A stretch of 35,195 nucleotides of DNA from positions 1 through 35,195 of the forward strand of contig DATJPR010000181.1 in NCBI GenBank assembly GCA_035506295.1. The letters run 5' to 3'. Shown here one piece after another: positions 24,169-31,647 of this stretch (its first letter is position 1; the number at the start of each line of letters is the position of its first letter). Made by a program: the position numbers and the translations under genes. The DNA comes from DATJPR01 sp035506295 (GTDB lineage Bacteria > Bacteroidota > Ignavibacteria > UBA10030 > UBA6906). Below the pieces are notes generated by a model. The model was given only the letters and a program-made list of their open reading frames with translations. It was not told where the DNA came from and searched no databases.

Positions 24169-26628
24169 TCAACCCTGGTGATGTGCGATACGGATGATGT
24201 CGGCAAAGACTCCGGTTGCGGTGACGTCCGCACCCGCCCCCGGGCCGCGGATGACGACCGGATGCTCACGGCAGTTCGTCGTCGTCAGCGCGATAATGAT
24301 CTCGCTCCCGGAAAGCGAATACGCAGGATGGTCCGGCCCGACTTGCTGGAGCGCGACATTTGCTTTCCCGTTGGCGAAGGAAGCGACGTAGCGAAGAACG
24401 TTGCCCTTCTGCGCGGCTTCTGCGCGAAGCTGCTCGTACTGAGCGTCAAGGCCCCGCAGTTTCTGCATGAACGACGCCACGCTCTTCTCCCGCAGCAGCG
24501 CCCGTGGTATGAGCGGATCGACGCGGACATTCTTGAATTCCAGCCGGTTCCCCGCTTCGCGTGCGAGAATGAGGAGCTTCCTTCCAACATCGAGTCCGTT
24601 AAGATCGTCCCGCGGGTCAGGTTCGGTGAACCCTTTCTCCCTGGCCTCAGCGACGATTTCGCTGAACACCTTCCCGTTGCCGAACGAATTGAAGATGTAG
24701 CTCAGGGTCCCGGAGAGCACGCCGTCGATCCTGAGGACCGAATCGCCGCCGGCGACGAGATCGTTCATCGTATTGATGATGGGGAGGCCCGCCCCGACAT
24801 TGGTCTCATACAGGAACCGCACGCTGTGGCTGAGGGCCGTCGTGTGCAAGCGATCGTACAGCCGCTGTCGGCCGGCGTTCGCGCGTTTGTTCGGAGTCAC
24901 GACCGAGATGCTGGAGCGAAGGATGTCCTCGTAGAGAGCCACCGGGGCATCGCTTGCCGTGCAATCGACAAACACACTGTTGGGAAGATTGAGTTCCTTC
25001 ACCGTGGTGATGAACGACGTGAGGTCCATCGGCCGCCCTTCTTCGGCGAGCCTCTTGCGCCAGTTCGCTGTCGTCAGCTCGCCGTGCCCGTCGAAGAGCA
25101 TCTTCCTGCTGTTCCCGATCGCCTGCACGCGCACATCGATGTGCCGCGTCCGCAGGAGCACCTGCCGTTGCTGCGCGATTTGTTCGATCAGCCGTCCTCC
25201 CACAACACCCACCCCCACCAGAAACACGTTCAACGACACCATGCCGGACAGGAAAAACGCTTCGTGCAATGCGTTCAGCGCTTTTGCCTCGTCTTCCCTC
25301 GCAACGATCGTCGAGATATTCAGCTCCGACGAACCCTGCGCGATCGCGACGACATTGATGCCGTTGTTCCCGAGAGCCTGAAACAATTTGCCCGAGATCC
25401 CCGGCGTCTTCCGCATGTTCTCCCCGACGACAGCCACAGCCGAGAGACCGGTCTCGAGAACGACCTCCTGCACATGCCGGTCGCGAAGCTCGATGGTAAG
25501 TTCTTCTTCCACGGCCCGTTTCGCTGTGTCGGCGTCGCGCGGCGAGATGGCAAGGCAGAGGGAATATTCGGACGACGCCTGAGTCACCATGAACACATTG
25601 ATGTTCTTCTTCGCGAGCGCGTTGAAGACGCGCCGTCCGATTCCTGCGGTGCCCATGAGCCCGCTTCCCTGAATCTTAAGGAGCACGATATCGTCGATCG
25701 ATGAGATGCCTTTGATCAGGAACTTTCCCTTCTGGCTCCGGCGTGCAACGAGTGTTCCCGGAAACTCGGGATTGAACGTGTTCTTGATCCTGATGGGGAT
25801 ACTCATGTCCAGCGCGGGCTGCATCGTGGGCGGGTGAATCACCTTCGCCCCGAAATGCGACATCTCCATCGCCTCGTCGTACGTCATCTGGGCGATCGGA
25901 AACGCCTTCTCCACCTTCCTGGGATCTGCGGTGTTCACGCCGTCCACGTCGGTCCAGATTTCGATCTCCTTCGCGTCAAGCGCAGCGCCGTACAGCGAGG
26001 CGGTGAAATCCGATCCCCCCCGGCCGAGCGTGGTGGTGTCGTTGTCGGTGGTCGAGGCGATGAACCCGCAGGCGATTTGAAGATCGTGATGTTTTTTGAA
26101 ATAGGAGCGGATGTTGAGATAGGTGAGATCGTACTTGACGCGCGCCATGCCGAACGAGTCGTCGGTCTTGATCAACTGCCGGCTGTCGAGGAATTCGCCG
26201 GGGATGTTTCTGGCCTTCACGGCTTCCGCGATGATCGTATTGGAGAGAAGCTCCCCAAAGCTCATGACATAGTCGAGCATCCGGGCGGTCACCTCGCGCG
26301 TGTAGTAGATTCCGTGAAGCACATCGGACAGCTCACCGAGAAAGCCCGCAACACGCTCTGTGGCGCGTTTCTTCTGCCGCATGGAGACGAGTTCGTTGAG
26401 GGCCGTGAAGTGGCGGTTTCGAAGCGACCGGAGTCCGGTCAAATAGGATTTGTCTCCCTCCGACGCAATATTGCTCAGGTTGATGAGCTGGTCCGTTACA
26501 CCCTGGAAGGCGGAGAAAACGGCGACGATGCGCTTGTGGCGCGACCGCGCGTGCTGGACGATCCCGATCACGTGCTTGATGCGGGCCGGGGTGCCGACGG
26601 AGGAGCCGCCGAACTTCATGACGATCAT
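24169..26628 (-). CDS. thrA: Bifunctional aspartokinase/homoserine dehydrogenase I
   Basis: The 819-residue fusion carries out the first and third steps of the aspartate pathway. Residues 1-290 are aspartokinase: MKFGGSSVGTP at the start, LGRGGSDFTASLYGAAL near 195-215, and EIWTDVDGVNTADPR near 225. Two ACT regulatory domains follow at roughly 310-460 (LKIQGSGLMGTAGIG, then SAVAVVGENMRKTPGI), so threonine feedback is likely. Homoserine dehydrogenase spans about 465-819, with NVFLVGVGVVGGRLI as the nucleotide-binding loop and GFTEPDPRDDLNGLDVGRKLLILAREAG near 665-695. The length matches E. coli ThrA (820). It is the first structural gene after the attenuator. The second ATG (codon 4) could also be the start. 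Confidence 0.96.
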   Translation of the reverse strand: MIVMKFGGSSVGTPARIKHVIGIVQHARSRHKRIVAVFSAFQGVTDQLINLSNIASEGDKSYLTGLRSLRNRHFTALNELVSMRQKKRATERVAGFLGELSDVLHGIYYTREVTARMLDYVMSFGELLSNTIIAEAVKARNIPGEFLDSRQLIKTDDSFGMARVKYDLTYLNIRSYFKKHHDLQIACGFIASTTDNDTTTLGRGGSDFTASLYGAALDAKEIEIWTDVDGVNTADPRKVEKAFPIAQMTYDEAMEMSHFGAKVIHPPTMQPALDMSIPIRIKNTFNPEFPGTLVARRSQKGKFLIKGISSIDDIVLLKIQGSGLMGTAGIGRRVFNALAKKNINVFMVTQASSEYSLCLAISPRDADTAKRAVEEELTIELRDRHVQEVVLETGLSAVAVVGENMRKTPGISGKLFQALGNNGINVVAIAQGSSELNISTIVAREDEAKALNALHEAFFLSGMVSLNVFLVGVGVVGGRLIEQIAQQRQVLLRTRHIDVRVQAIGNSRKMLFDGHGELTTANWRKRLAEEGRPMDLTSFITTVKELNLPNSVFVDCTASDAPVALYEDILRSSISVVTPNKRANAGRQRLYDRLHTTALSHSVRFLYETNVGAGLPIINTMNDLVAGGDSVLRIDGVLSGTLSYIFNSFGNGKVFSEIVAEAREKGFTEPDPRDDLNGLDVGRKLLILAREAGNRLEFKNVRVDPLIPRALLREKSVASFMQKLRGLDAQYEQLRAEAAQKGNVLRYVASFANGKANVALQQVGPDHPAYSLSGSEIIIALTTTNCREHPVVIRGPGAGADVTATGVFADIIRIAHHQG

Positions 26629-26650
26629 GGCAATCTCAGCATAGGCTATG

Positions 26651-26685
26651 AGTAGGAAGTATTCAGTAGGGAGCAGGGAGAACTC
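26651..26685. repeat. Heptamer repeat run upstream of thrA
   Basis: About five 7-bp units with consensus AGTAGGG (the complement of the ACTCCCT family at 15773-15807, in rotated phase) lie between the attenuator and the thrA start. The sequence is degenerate but keeps the 7-nt period. Confidence 0.6.
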
Positions 26686-26722
26686 ATCCCGGTAAATGCC
26701 TCAAATTGTTGATCCATAAACG

Positions 26723-26756
26723 AAAAAACCGGCTTCATTGGGGATGAAGTCGGTTT
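26723..26756 (-). terminator. Terminator of the threonine attenuator
   Basis: On the minus strand arms AAACCGACTTCAT (26744-26756) and ATGAAGCCGGTTT (26726-26738) pair around a CCCCA loop with a single A-C mismatch. They run into TTTTTT (26723-26728). This is a canonical intrinsic terminator about 95 nt before thrA, and lies between leader peptide and first structural gene. Confidence 0.85.
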
Positions 26757-26789
26757 CGTGTCGAGTACAGTGCAAGGCAAACCAACCTC
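26746..26789 (-). promoter_or_regulatory. Antiterminator of the threonine attenuator
   Basis: In the minus-strand RNA, GAGGUUGGUUU (26779-26789) can pair over 11 positions (two G-U) with AAACCGACUUC (26746-26756), which is the upstream arm of the terminator. The two structures exclude each other. The left arm overlaps the leader-peptide stop codon (26788-26790), so a ribosome that finishes the peptide would cover it and allow termination; one stalled at the threonine codons would leave it free. Confidence 0.75.
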
Positions 26790-26871
26790 ATCCATCCCTC
26801 GAGGGGGTAGTCGGCGTACCAGTGCCCGTAGTGCCGTGCAATGGTCTGAGGTAGGCAGAGACTGTATTCAT
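26788..26871 (-). CDS. thrL: Threonine operon leader peptide
   Basis: A 27-codon frame from ATG 26871 to TGA 26788-26790 encodes a peptide with seven threonines, six of them within nine residues (HGTTGTGTPTT, positions 12-22). It lies immediately upstream of the antiterminator and terminator and then thrA. Such a peptide acts as a sensor of charged threonyl-tRNA: scarcity stalls the ribosome at the threonine codons. No Shine-Dalgarno sequence is visible; the predicted transcription start coincides with the A of the ATG, so the message may be leaderless. Isoleucine codons, present in the E. coli leader, are absent. Confidence 0.82.
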   Translation of the reverse strand: MNTVSAYLRPLHGTTGTGTPTTPSRDG

Positions 26872-26877
26872 GATTTC

Positions 26878-26906
26878 AGAATAGGGCTTTTTCCGGACAT
26901 TGTCAA
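26878..26906 (-). promoter_or_regulatory. Promoter of the threonine operon
   Basis: TTGACA (26901-26906), a 17-nt spacer and TATTCT (26878-26883) on the minus strand. The -35 element is only 4 nt beyond the stop codon of the preceding gene. Counting from the -10 hexamer, +1 is base 26871, the first base of the leader peptide. Confidence 0.7.
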
Positions 26907-26910
26907 CATC

Positions 26911-29778
26911 TTATTGCGCGGTCAACGTCAGCGTCGTTCGCACCTTGCCGTCAGTCGGTCCCACTTTCGTATCCACTTCCTGTTGGAACACCCTCGCCGG
27001 ATCGATACCGGCGTTCCGAATGACAAAGTCCATGACAGCTGTCGCCCGTCGTTGAGCCAGCCTCCGGAGATTGTCGTCACTGACATGCACCGAATCCACC
27101 AGTCTCGTCCAGGCGGAGTGGACGACCAACGAATCCCTGGCCGCTTCGGGGATTGCCGCTCCAGCGATCAGGCTGTCGGGATCCTGTTTGAACGTTTTCT
27201 CATACAAGGACAGGAGCGGGCGTTCGTCCTTTTTCTGCAGACCCTCGTCCGACGAGGCGCCGATTTCCCGCATCACGATCCTCGCGGCAATCGCATCACG
27301 ATCCGCGCTCTCACTGGCATTCCCCCTGATCTGCAGTTGCAATGCCGGCCGTTCGGTCAATCCCTTCGCGACCGTCTCGAGCTTCGCGTGCTCGTCTTGC
27401 ATCAGGGAATCGGAGCCGGGCGGAAAGGCCACATACTGCAAATCCTCGCCGCTCCCTCCGCCAAAGAGCGATCCGAGCAGGGCAAACGGCGCAGTTACGA
27501 TCTTCCAAAGAAGATTCAGCGCAGCCTTGAGAATGATGGGGAAGAAACTGAACTCCGGATCGTCAAGACTTCCGCTCACGGGGATGTCCAGGTCAATGAC
27601 TCCTTTCGAGTCTTTGAGCAAAGCGATTGCGAGTTTCACAGGAAGACTGGTCGCGTCCGGGCTCTCCACCTTGTCCCCGAGCGTAAGCTGGTTAAGAACG
27701 ACCTTGTTGTCCGCTTCAAGGAATCGACTGTTGAGCTTGTAATGGAGATCCAGGCTTAGTTTCCCCTTTTCAATTTTGTATCCCGCGAACTTGCTGAAGT
27801 ACGGGGTGAACGAGGTGAGTTCGATCCCGTCAAACTTCATCTGGATATCCGTGAAAGCGTTGTTGGTCAGCGGGTTGATTGTCCCTTTGATAAGTGCCGG
27901 CGCGTACTTGTCCACCTTCCCCTCCAGATCGACGTCCGCGCGCGTGAGCTCTTCGGAAGAGAGGCCCTTGATCGTCCCGCCGAGCTGTTCGACGCTAATG
28001 ACGAAGTTCGGCGAAAGCGAGAGGTCGCTGAAGTTCATGGAGCCGTCTATGACCGTCACCTTCCCGATCCTGGTGACTGTCCGCTGAACGGTATCTTTCC
28101 TGGCACCAGGAATTCTCGCCGGTCCCGTCGAGTCTCCCGTGAGACTTGTGGTTGAATCCGCCGAGCCGGCCATGACATGCTGAATGGTGGTGGATCGGTC
28201 GGGGCTTACGACAATACGGGCGTACGGCTTGGTGGCGACGATCTCGGCGATGGTGAGCGACGGCGGTGTCGTCTTGTAGTCAATGGTCCGTGCCTCGAGA
28301 TGATCCCATCGGGTGAGGTCTCTATTGACAACAGGATCGTTGACGCGCCCGGCATCGGATGTGATGTTTCCTTTGAAGCTCAGCAACGACCCTTTCTTCT
28401 GCGCCGCATACGAGATCTTCCCCTGAAGAGAAAACGATCCCGCGAGGAGCTGGGCACGGCTGTACCGGGAGATATACGGCTGCAATGCGGGCAAGGGAGA
28501 CTTCACGACGTGAAGGTCCATGTCCATCTTCTGAGGGTTCAACGACAACGTCCCGGCGGCTTCGAGAGTCCCCCCGTTGTTCAGGACGCCCGTGCCCTGG
28601 AAGCTCGCTACTCCAGGTGTGCCGTACGCAAGTCCATGCAGCACGAGGTCCAGATTTGTCAGGGACACCGGCGCATCCGGGTTCGCCGATTTGTCGGTGA
28701 ACTCGAATCCGAGCCCGTCCACGGTCGTAGTCTTGATGACGAGGCTCATGGAAGACGGAACAGTGTCCCGAGGATTCGGCCGAGGAGTGAGAAGCGTCTG
28801 CATGGTCAGACTCCCGTCGGCGAGGTATGCCGTTCGAAGAGTCCCGCCTGTCGTGATGAGAGAATCGATCGAGACGGCATTGCGCGGGTACTCGTAGGAA
28901 ATTCCGGCGGCGCGGACCGCAGGAAGAGACACGGGAGTAAGGCTATCCTGCGGGCCGGCGAGATCAAGCCCCCACACGCTTACGACGGCATCCTTCAACG
29001 AGAACTGTGCTGTATCCTTCGACAGGTCAAGCCGGTACTCCCCCCGGAAGTTCAGCTTCCCGTCGGGCGACATGAAATTCAACCTGTCTCTCATGAATTC
29101 CCACAAGGTGTTCAGGCGGACGTCGCTGGCTTCGACGACACCGGAGGACTGTGGAGGGGCAACGGAGAGATCGCCTCGCCAGTGGAATTTTTCCTCCTGA
29201 CGGGTGACAGCTTCAAATTCGTACTTCCCTCCTTCCTGGGGTTTCGTGGTGAAGTTCTTCAGGGACAGATCCAGCGAATCGATGGTCTTGACGATCGGCG
29301 TCGAACCGGAACGATCGTCATAGAGGATCGTCCCTTGAGTGATTGTGAGGTCGTCAACGACCAATTCCGTCGGCTCGCTCTTCCGGGTGGCCGTATCGGG
29401 AGGCGATGATTGGAGAAGATCGGCGATGCTCAATTTGCCGCCATGCAAGATGCGCAGCGCCACGTACGGGGTATCGAGCCGAAATTCCGAAAAAACATAG
29501 GCATGCTGCAGGAGCGACCGGATCTCGTAGTTCAGATACAGTTCATGGAACGACAGCAGCATCGTGCTGTCGAGGTCTTTCAACGAGAAGTCTTTAAGGT
29601 CGACGGAAAGTGCGAAGGGATTGATGTGCAATTCGCCGAGGTGCACCTGACGGTGCGTGGACGCCTCCAGGGCTCGGACGAGTTTTGGCTTCACGATCGG
29701 CGGAAGCGCGAAGAAGCCCACAAGAGCGTAGACGGTCAGCACTGAAGCGGCCGCGATAATCGACTTCCTAAACTTCAT
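26911..29778 (-). CDS. DUF748 (AsmA-like) envelope protein
   Basis: The 955-residue protein has one N-terminal membrane anchor (about 7-28) followed by a long, mostly beta-stranded periplasmic region. The block PPIVKPKLVRALEASTHRQVHLGELHINPFALSV-type residues at about 26-60 and FRLDTPYVALRILHGGKLSIADLL near 103-126 are characteristic of DUF748, related to AsmA/TamB-like proteins that may bridge lipids across the periplasm. A second conserved section (DLHYKLNSRFLEADNKVVLNQLTLGDKV, about 675-705) and the C-terminal VAFPPGSDSL part, about 805-955, complete the usual family layout. A hydrophobic stretch near 765-785 precedes a glycine-rich linker. It appears monocistronic. Its stop is next to the thr promoter. 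Confidence 0.82.
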   Translation of the reverse strand: MKFRKSIIAAASVLTVYALVGFFALPPIVKPKLVRALEASTHRQVHLGELHINPFALSVDLKDFSLKDLDSTMLLSFHELYLNYEIRSLLQHAYVFSEFRLDTPYVALRILHGGKLSIADLLQSSPPDTATRKSEPTELVVDDLTITQGTILYDDRSGSTPIVKTIDSLDLSLKNFTTKPQEGGKYEFEAVTRQEEKFHWRGDLSVAPPQSSGVVEASDVRLNTLWEFMRDRLNFMSPDGKLNFRGEYRLDLSKDTAQFSLKDAVVSVWGLDLAGPQDSLTPVSLPAVRAAGISYEYPRNAVSIDSLITTGGTLRTAYLADGSLTMQTLLTPRPNPRDTVPSSMSLVIKTTTVDGLGFEFTDKSANPDAPVSLTNLDLVLHGLAYGTPGVASFQGTGVLNNGGTLEAAGTLSLNPQKMDMDLHVVKSPLPALQPYISRYSRAQLLAGSFSLQGKISYAAQKKGSLLSFKGNITSDAGRVNDPVVNRDLTRWDHLEARTIDYKTTPPSLTIAEIVATKPYARIVVSPDRSTTIQHVMAGSADSTTSLTGDSTGPARIPGARKDTVQRTVTRIGKVTVIDGSMNFSDLSLSPNFVISVEQLGGTIKGLSSEELTRADVDLEGKVDKYAPALIKGTINPLTNNAFTDIQMKFDGIELTSFTPYFSKFAGYKIEKGKLSLDLHYKLNSRFLEADNKVVLNQLTLGDKVESPDATSLPVKLAIALLKDSKGVIDLDIPVSGSLDDPEFSFFPIILKAALNLLWKIVTAPFALLGSLFGGGSGEDLQYVAFPPGSDSLMQDEHAKLETVAKGLTERPALQLQIRGNASESADRDAIAARIVMREIGASSDEGLQKKDERPLLSLYEKTFKQDPDSLIAGAAIPEAARDSLVVHSAWTRLVDSVHVSDDNLRRLAQRRATAVMDFVIRNAGIDPARVFQQEVDTKVGPTDGKVRTTLTLTAQ

Positions 29779-29852
29779 GATCGAACCTTTTCATGGCGCA
29801 TTGAAACGAAGAATTGTCCCAAATGCAATCGCCCGCGCTTCCATCAACCTTC

Positions 29853-29881
29853 TTGACACCCTGAGGCGAATTCTCTATTAT
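29853..29881 (+). promoter_or_regulatory. Promoter upstream of the methyltransferase genes
   Basis: TTGACA (29853-29858), a 17-nt spacer and TATTAT (29876-29881) form a near-consensus promoter on the plus strand. The expected start near 29888 is only about 4 nt before an ATG at 29892. Confidence 0.7.
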
Positions 29882-29891
29882 TCGGTTGGAC

Positions 29892-30017
29892 ATGGAACAC
29901 CGGGGCATCATCTTTTTCCGTTCTCAAGAGACAGGGCCGTTCATCAAGCGATGGGCGGCCTTTATTGGTCACCGGGATTCGAGTGAACGGCGACACGTCG
30001 TTGAGGAAGGGCTTTGA
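29892..30017 (+). CDS. Possible small protein of 41 residues before the methyltransferase
   Basis: A frame of 41 codons starts at ATG 29892 and ends with TGA at 30015-30017, overlapping the TTG start of the next gene as TTGA. The peptide is basic in its middle and lower half (several Arg, Lys and His), begins with a short hydrophobic GIIFF stretch, and matches no domain I know. The promoter placed just before it and the coupling to the next gene argue for translation, with little or no 5' leader. It could otherwise be the untranslated leader of the methyltransferase. Confidence 0.42.
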   Translation: MEHRGIIFFRSQETGPFIKRWAAFIGHRDSSERRHVVEEGL

Positions 30018-30766
30018 ACTTGGCCGCGAATTTTGGAAATTGGGTATCAACGAGAATCATCCTTGCGCCGACGATCATCGGTGCACTCCTTGTCGTCTCC
30101 TGCGTGCTGTCGTCTTTCTTTCTTGTTCCCGCCGCCCTGTTCCTCGGACTGGCCGGGTATTTCGGCTATGCGCGATTTCTGTTTTCTCCAGATGGTGCGG
30201 ACGTCCAGAACAAGATTCGCACACTGGTGCTCAACGGCCTGCGCTGGGACGGGAACGGTCGGGCCCTGGACATCGGCTGCGGCAATGGAGGACTGGCAAT
30301 TGGGATCGCCAAGATGTTTCCTCAAGCACACGTCGTGGGGATCGACTCATGGGGCCCGAACTGGGAATACTCCCAGCGTGCATGCGAGAACAACGCTCGC
30401 GTTGAGCACATTGACGACCGCGTTACCTTCCAACGAGCAAGCGCCTCTTCCCTCCCGTTCCCGGACGGGGCGTTCGACGCTGTTGTGAGCAACCTCGTAT
30501 TCCATGAAGTCAAGGATCGCCAGGACAAGACCGCACTCATCCGTGAAGCTCTTCGAGTACTGAAGCCGGGTGGAAGGTTCGCACTGCAGGATCTATATTA
30601 TCTCAAGCGACTCTACGGGAATCCGGGGGATCTGGTGAAGACCGTGCGAGATTGGGGGGTGAAGGAAGTCGCATTCATCCCAACCAAGGACAGCGTATTT
30701 ATCCCCTGGGCGCTGAAGCTTCCGTTCATGCTCGGCGCACTCGGGTTGCTCAAAGGTGAAAAATGA
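30014..30766 (+). CDS. Membrane-anchored class I SAM-dependent methyltransferase
   Basis: The start is TTG 30014, supported by a strong GAGGAAGGG site just upstream; no in-frame ATG fits. The 250-residue protein has two hydrophobic segments at about 16-34 and 36-54, then a Rossmann methyltransferase domain: motif I ALDIGCGNGGLAIG (about 84-97), an acidic GID residue at the end of strand 2, FPDGAFDAVVSNLVFHEV (about 148-165), and LKPGGRFALQDLY (about 182-194). It is closest to the UbiE/Methyltransf_11 group. The membrane anchor suggests a lipid or membrane-bound substrate. The substrate is unknown. It overlaps the next methyltransferase gene by ATGA. Confidence 0.8.
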   Translation: MNLAANFGNWVSTRIILAPTIIGALLVVSCVLSSFFLVPAALFLGLAGYFGYARFLFSPDGADVQNKIRTLVLNGLRWDGNGRALDIGCGNGGLAIGIAKMFPQAHVVGIDSWGPNWEYSQRACENNARVEHIDDRVTFQRASASSLPFPDGAFDAVVSNLVFHEVKDRQDKTALIREALRVLKPGGRFALQDLYYLKRLYGNPGDLVKTVRDWGVKEVAFIPTKDSVFIPWALKLPFMLGALGLLKGEK

Positions 30767-31575
30767 TCGACATGAACGCAACACCTACCATGGACTCCGT
30801 TTCTCATCTGCCGGTGTGGCTTCTCAACTCGCTGAGGGATCCTGAAACGAAGGAACTCTTGAAATTCAGTGAGAACCGACTCACAGGCTCCGGCGGCAGG
30901 GTCTACCCGATCGTCGACGGAGTACCTTCTCTTGTCTACCCTCCCACGCTGGGAGGTCTCGATGAGAAGATGAACAGACTCTACCGATGGTTGGCTCCGT
31001 TCTACGATTTGAATGAGAGATTCTTTGGCCGCATTTTCGCCGGTCAGGATATGCTCGAAGGTCGCTCGTCGATTGTGGACCTCCTGCACCTTTCCCACGG
31101 GATACGGCTCCTGGAGATTTCTCCAGGCCCCGGCGTTTTTCAAAAGCTGCTGAGATCAGCCATCGGCGACAACGGAGAGCTCGTGTCCGTGGATCTTTCC
31201 CTCCCTATGCTTCGTCAATGTCAGTCGATTCAACACACGACCCGTGCGCTCCTGGTCCACGCCAACGGAGCGTATCTTCCATTCGCCGATGAGACCTTTG
31301 ACGCTCTGTTTCATTTTGGCGGCGTGAATCTGTTCAGCGAGCCTGAGAGAGCCGTGGATGAATTTGTCAGGGTGGTGAAACATGGCGGCATCGTCGCATA
31401 CGGCGATGAAGGATTTGCAGAAGGCTACCCTGAGAGCTGGCGGAAGAAGGCTCTCTCCAGGATGAATCCGGGATTCCTCCGGAAGCGGCCAAGTGTCCCC
31501 GCCCGACTTTCGAGCGTTGTTGAACATGTGGTCTATGGAGGTCTCGGCTATTTGGTTGTCGGATGCCGTGAATAG
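30763..31575 (+). CDS. Class I SAM-dependent methyltransferase with a cysteine-free Trm112-like N-terminus
   Basis: The 270-residue protein overlaps the previous stop as ATGA. Residues 18-65 (LLNSLRDPETKELLKF then GRVYPIVDGVPSLVYP) follow the layout of the Trm112-like zinc segment often fused to methyltransferases, but the usual cysteines are absent. The Rossmann domain has LEISPGPG (about 111-118) in place of the common LDxGCGxG, GELVSVDLSLPML (about 137-149), LPFADETFDALFHFGGVNLF (about 172-191) and a VVKHGG turn near 205. Two adjacent coupled methyltransferases suggest successive modification of one compound, perhaps a quinone or lipid, but that is inference. Confidence 0.78.
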   Translation: MIDMNATPTMDSVSHLPVWLLNSLRDPETKELLKFSENRLTGSGGRVYPIVDGVPSLVYPPTLGGLDEKMNRLYRWLAPFYDLNERFFGRIFAGQDMLEGRSSIVDLLHLSHGIRLLEISPGPGVFQKLLRSAIGDNGELVSVDLSLPMLRQCQSIQHTTRALLVHANGAYLPFADETFDALFHFGGVNLFSEPERAVDEFVRVVKHGGIVAYGDEGFAEGYPESWRKKALSRMNPGFLRKRPSVPARLSSVVEHVVYGGLGYLVVGCRE

Positions 31576-31647
31576 GCAGCCTTCAGCTCTTCCGAATAGA
31601 TGGTTTATCTCTTCGATATCACCTGCCAACATCCGGAAGAATCCCGA

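Noticed and set aside
24112..25704. Long plus-strand frame opposite thrA
   Set aside because: It is the antisense of conserved aspartokinase/homoserine dehydrogenase codons in a GC-rich genome; no start signal.
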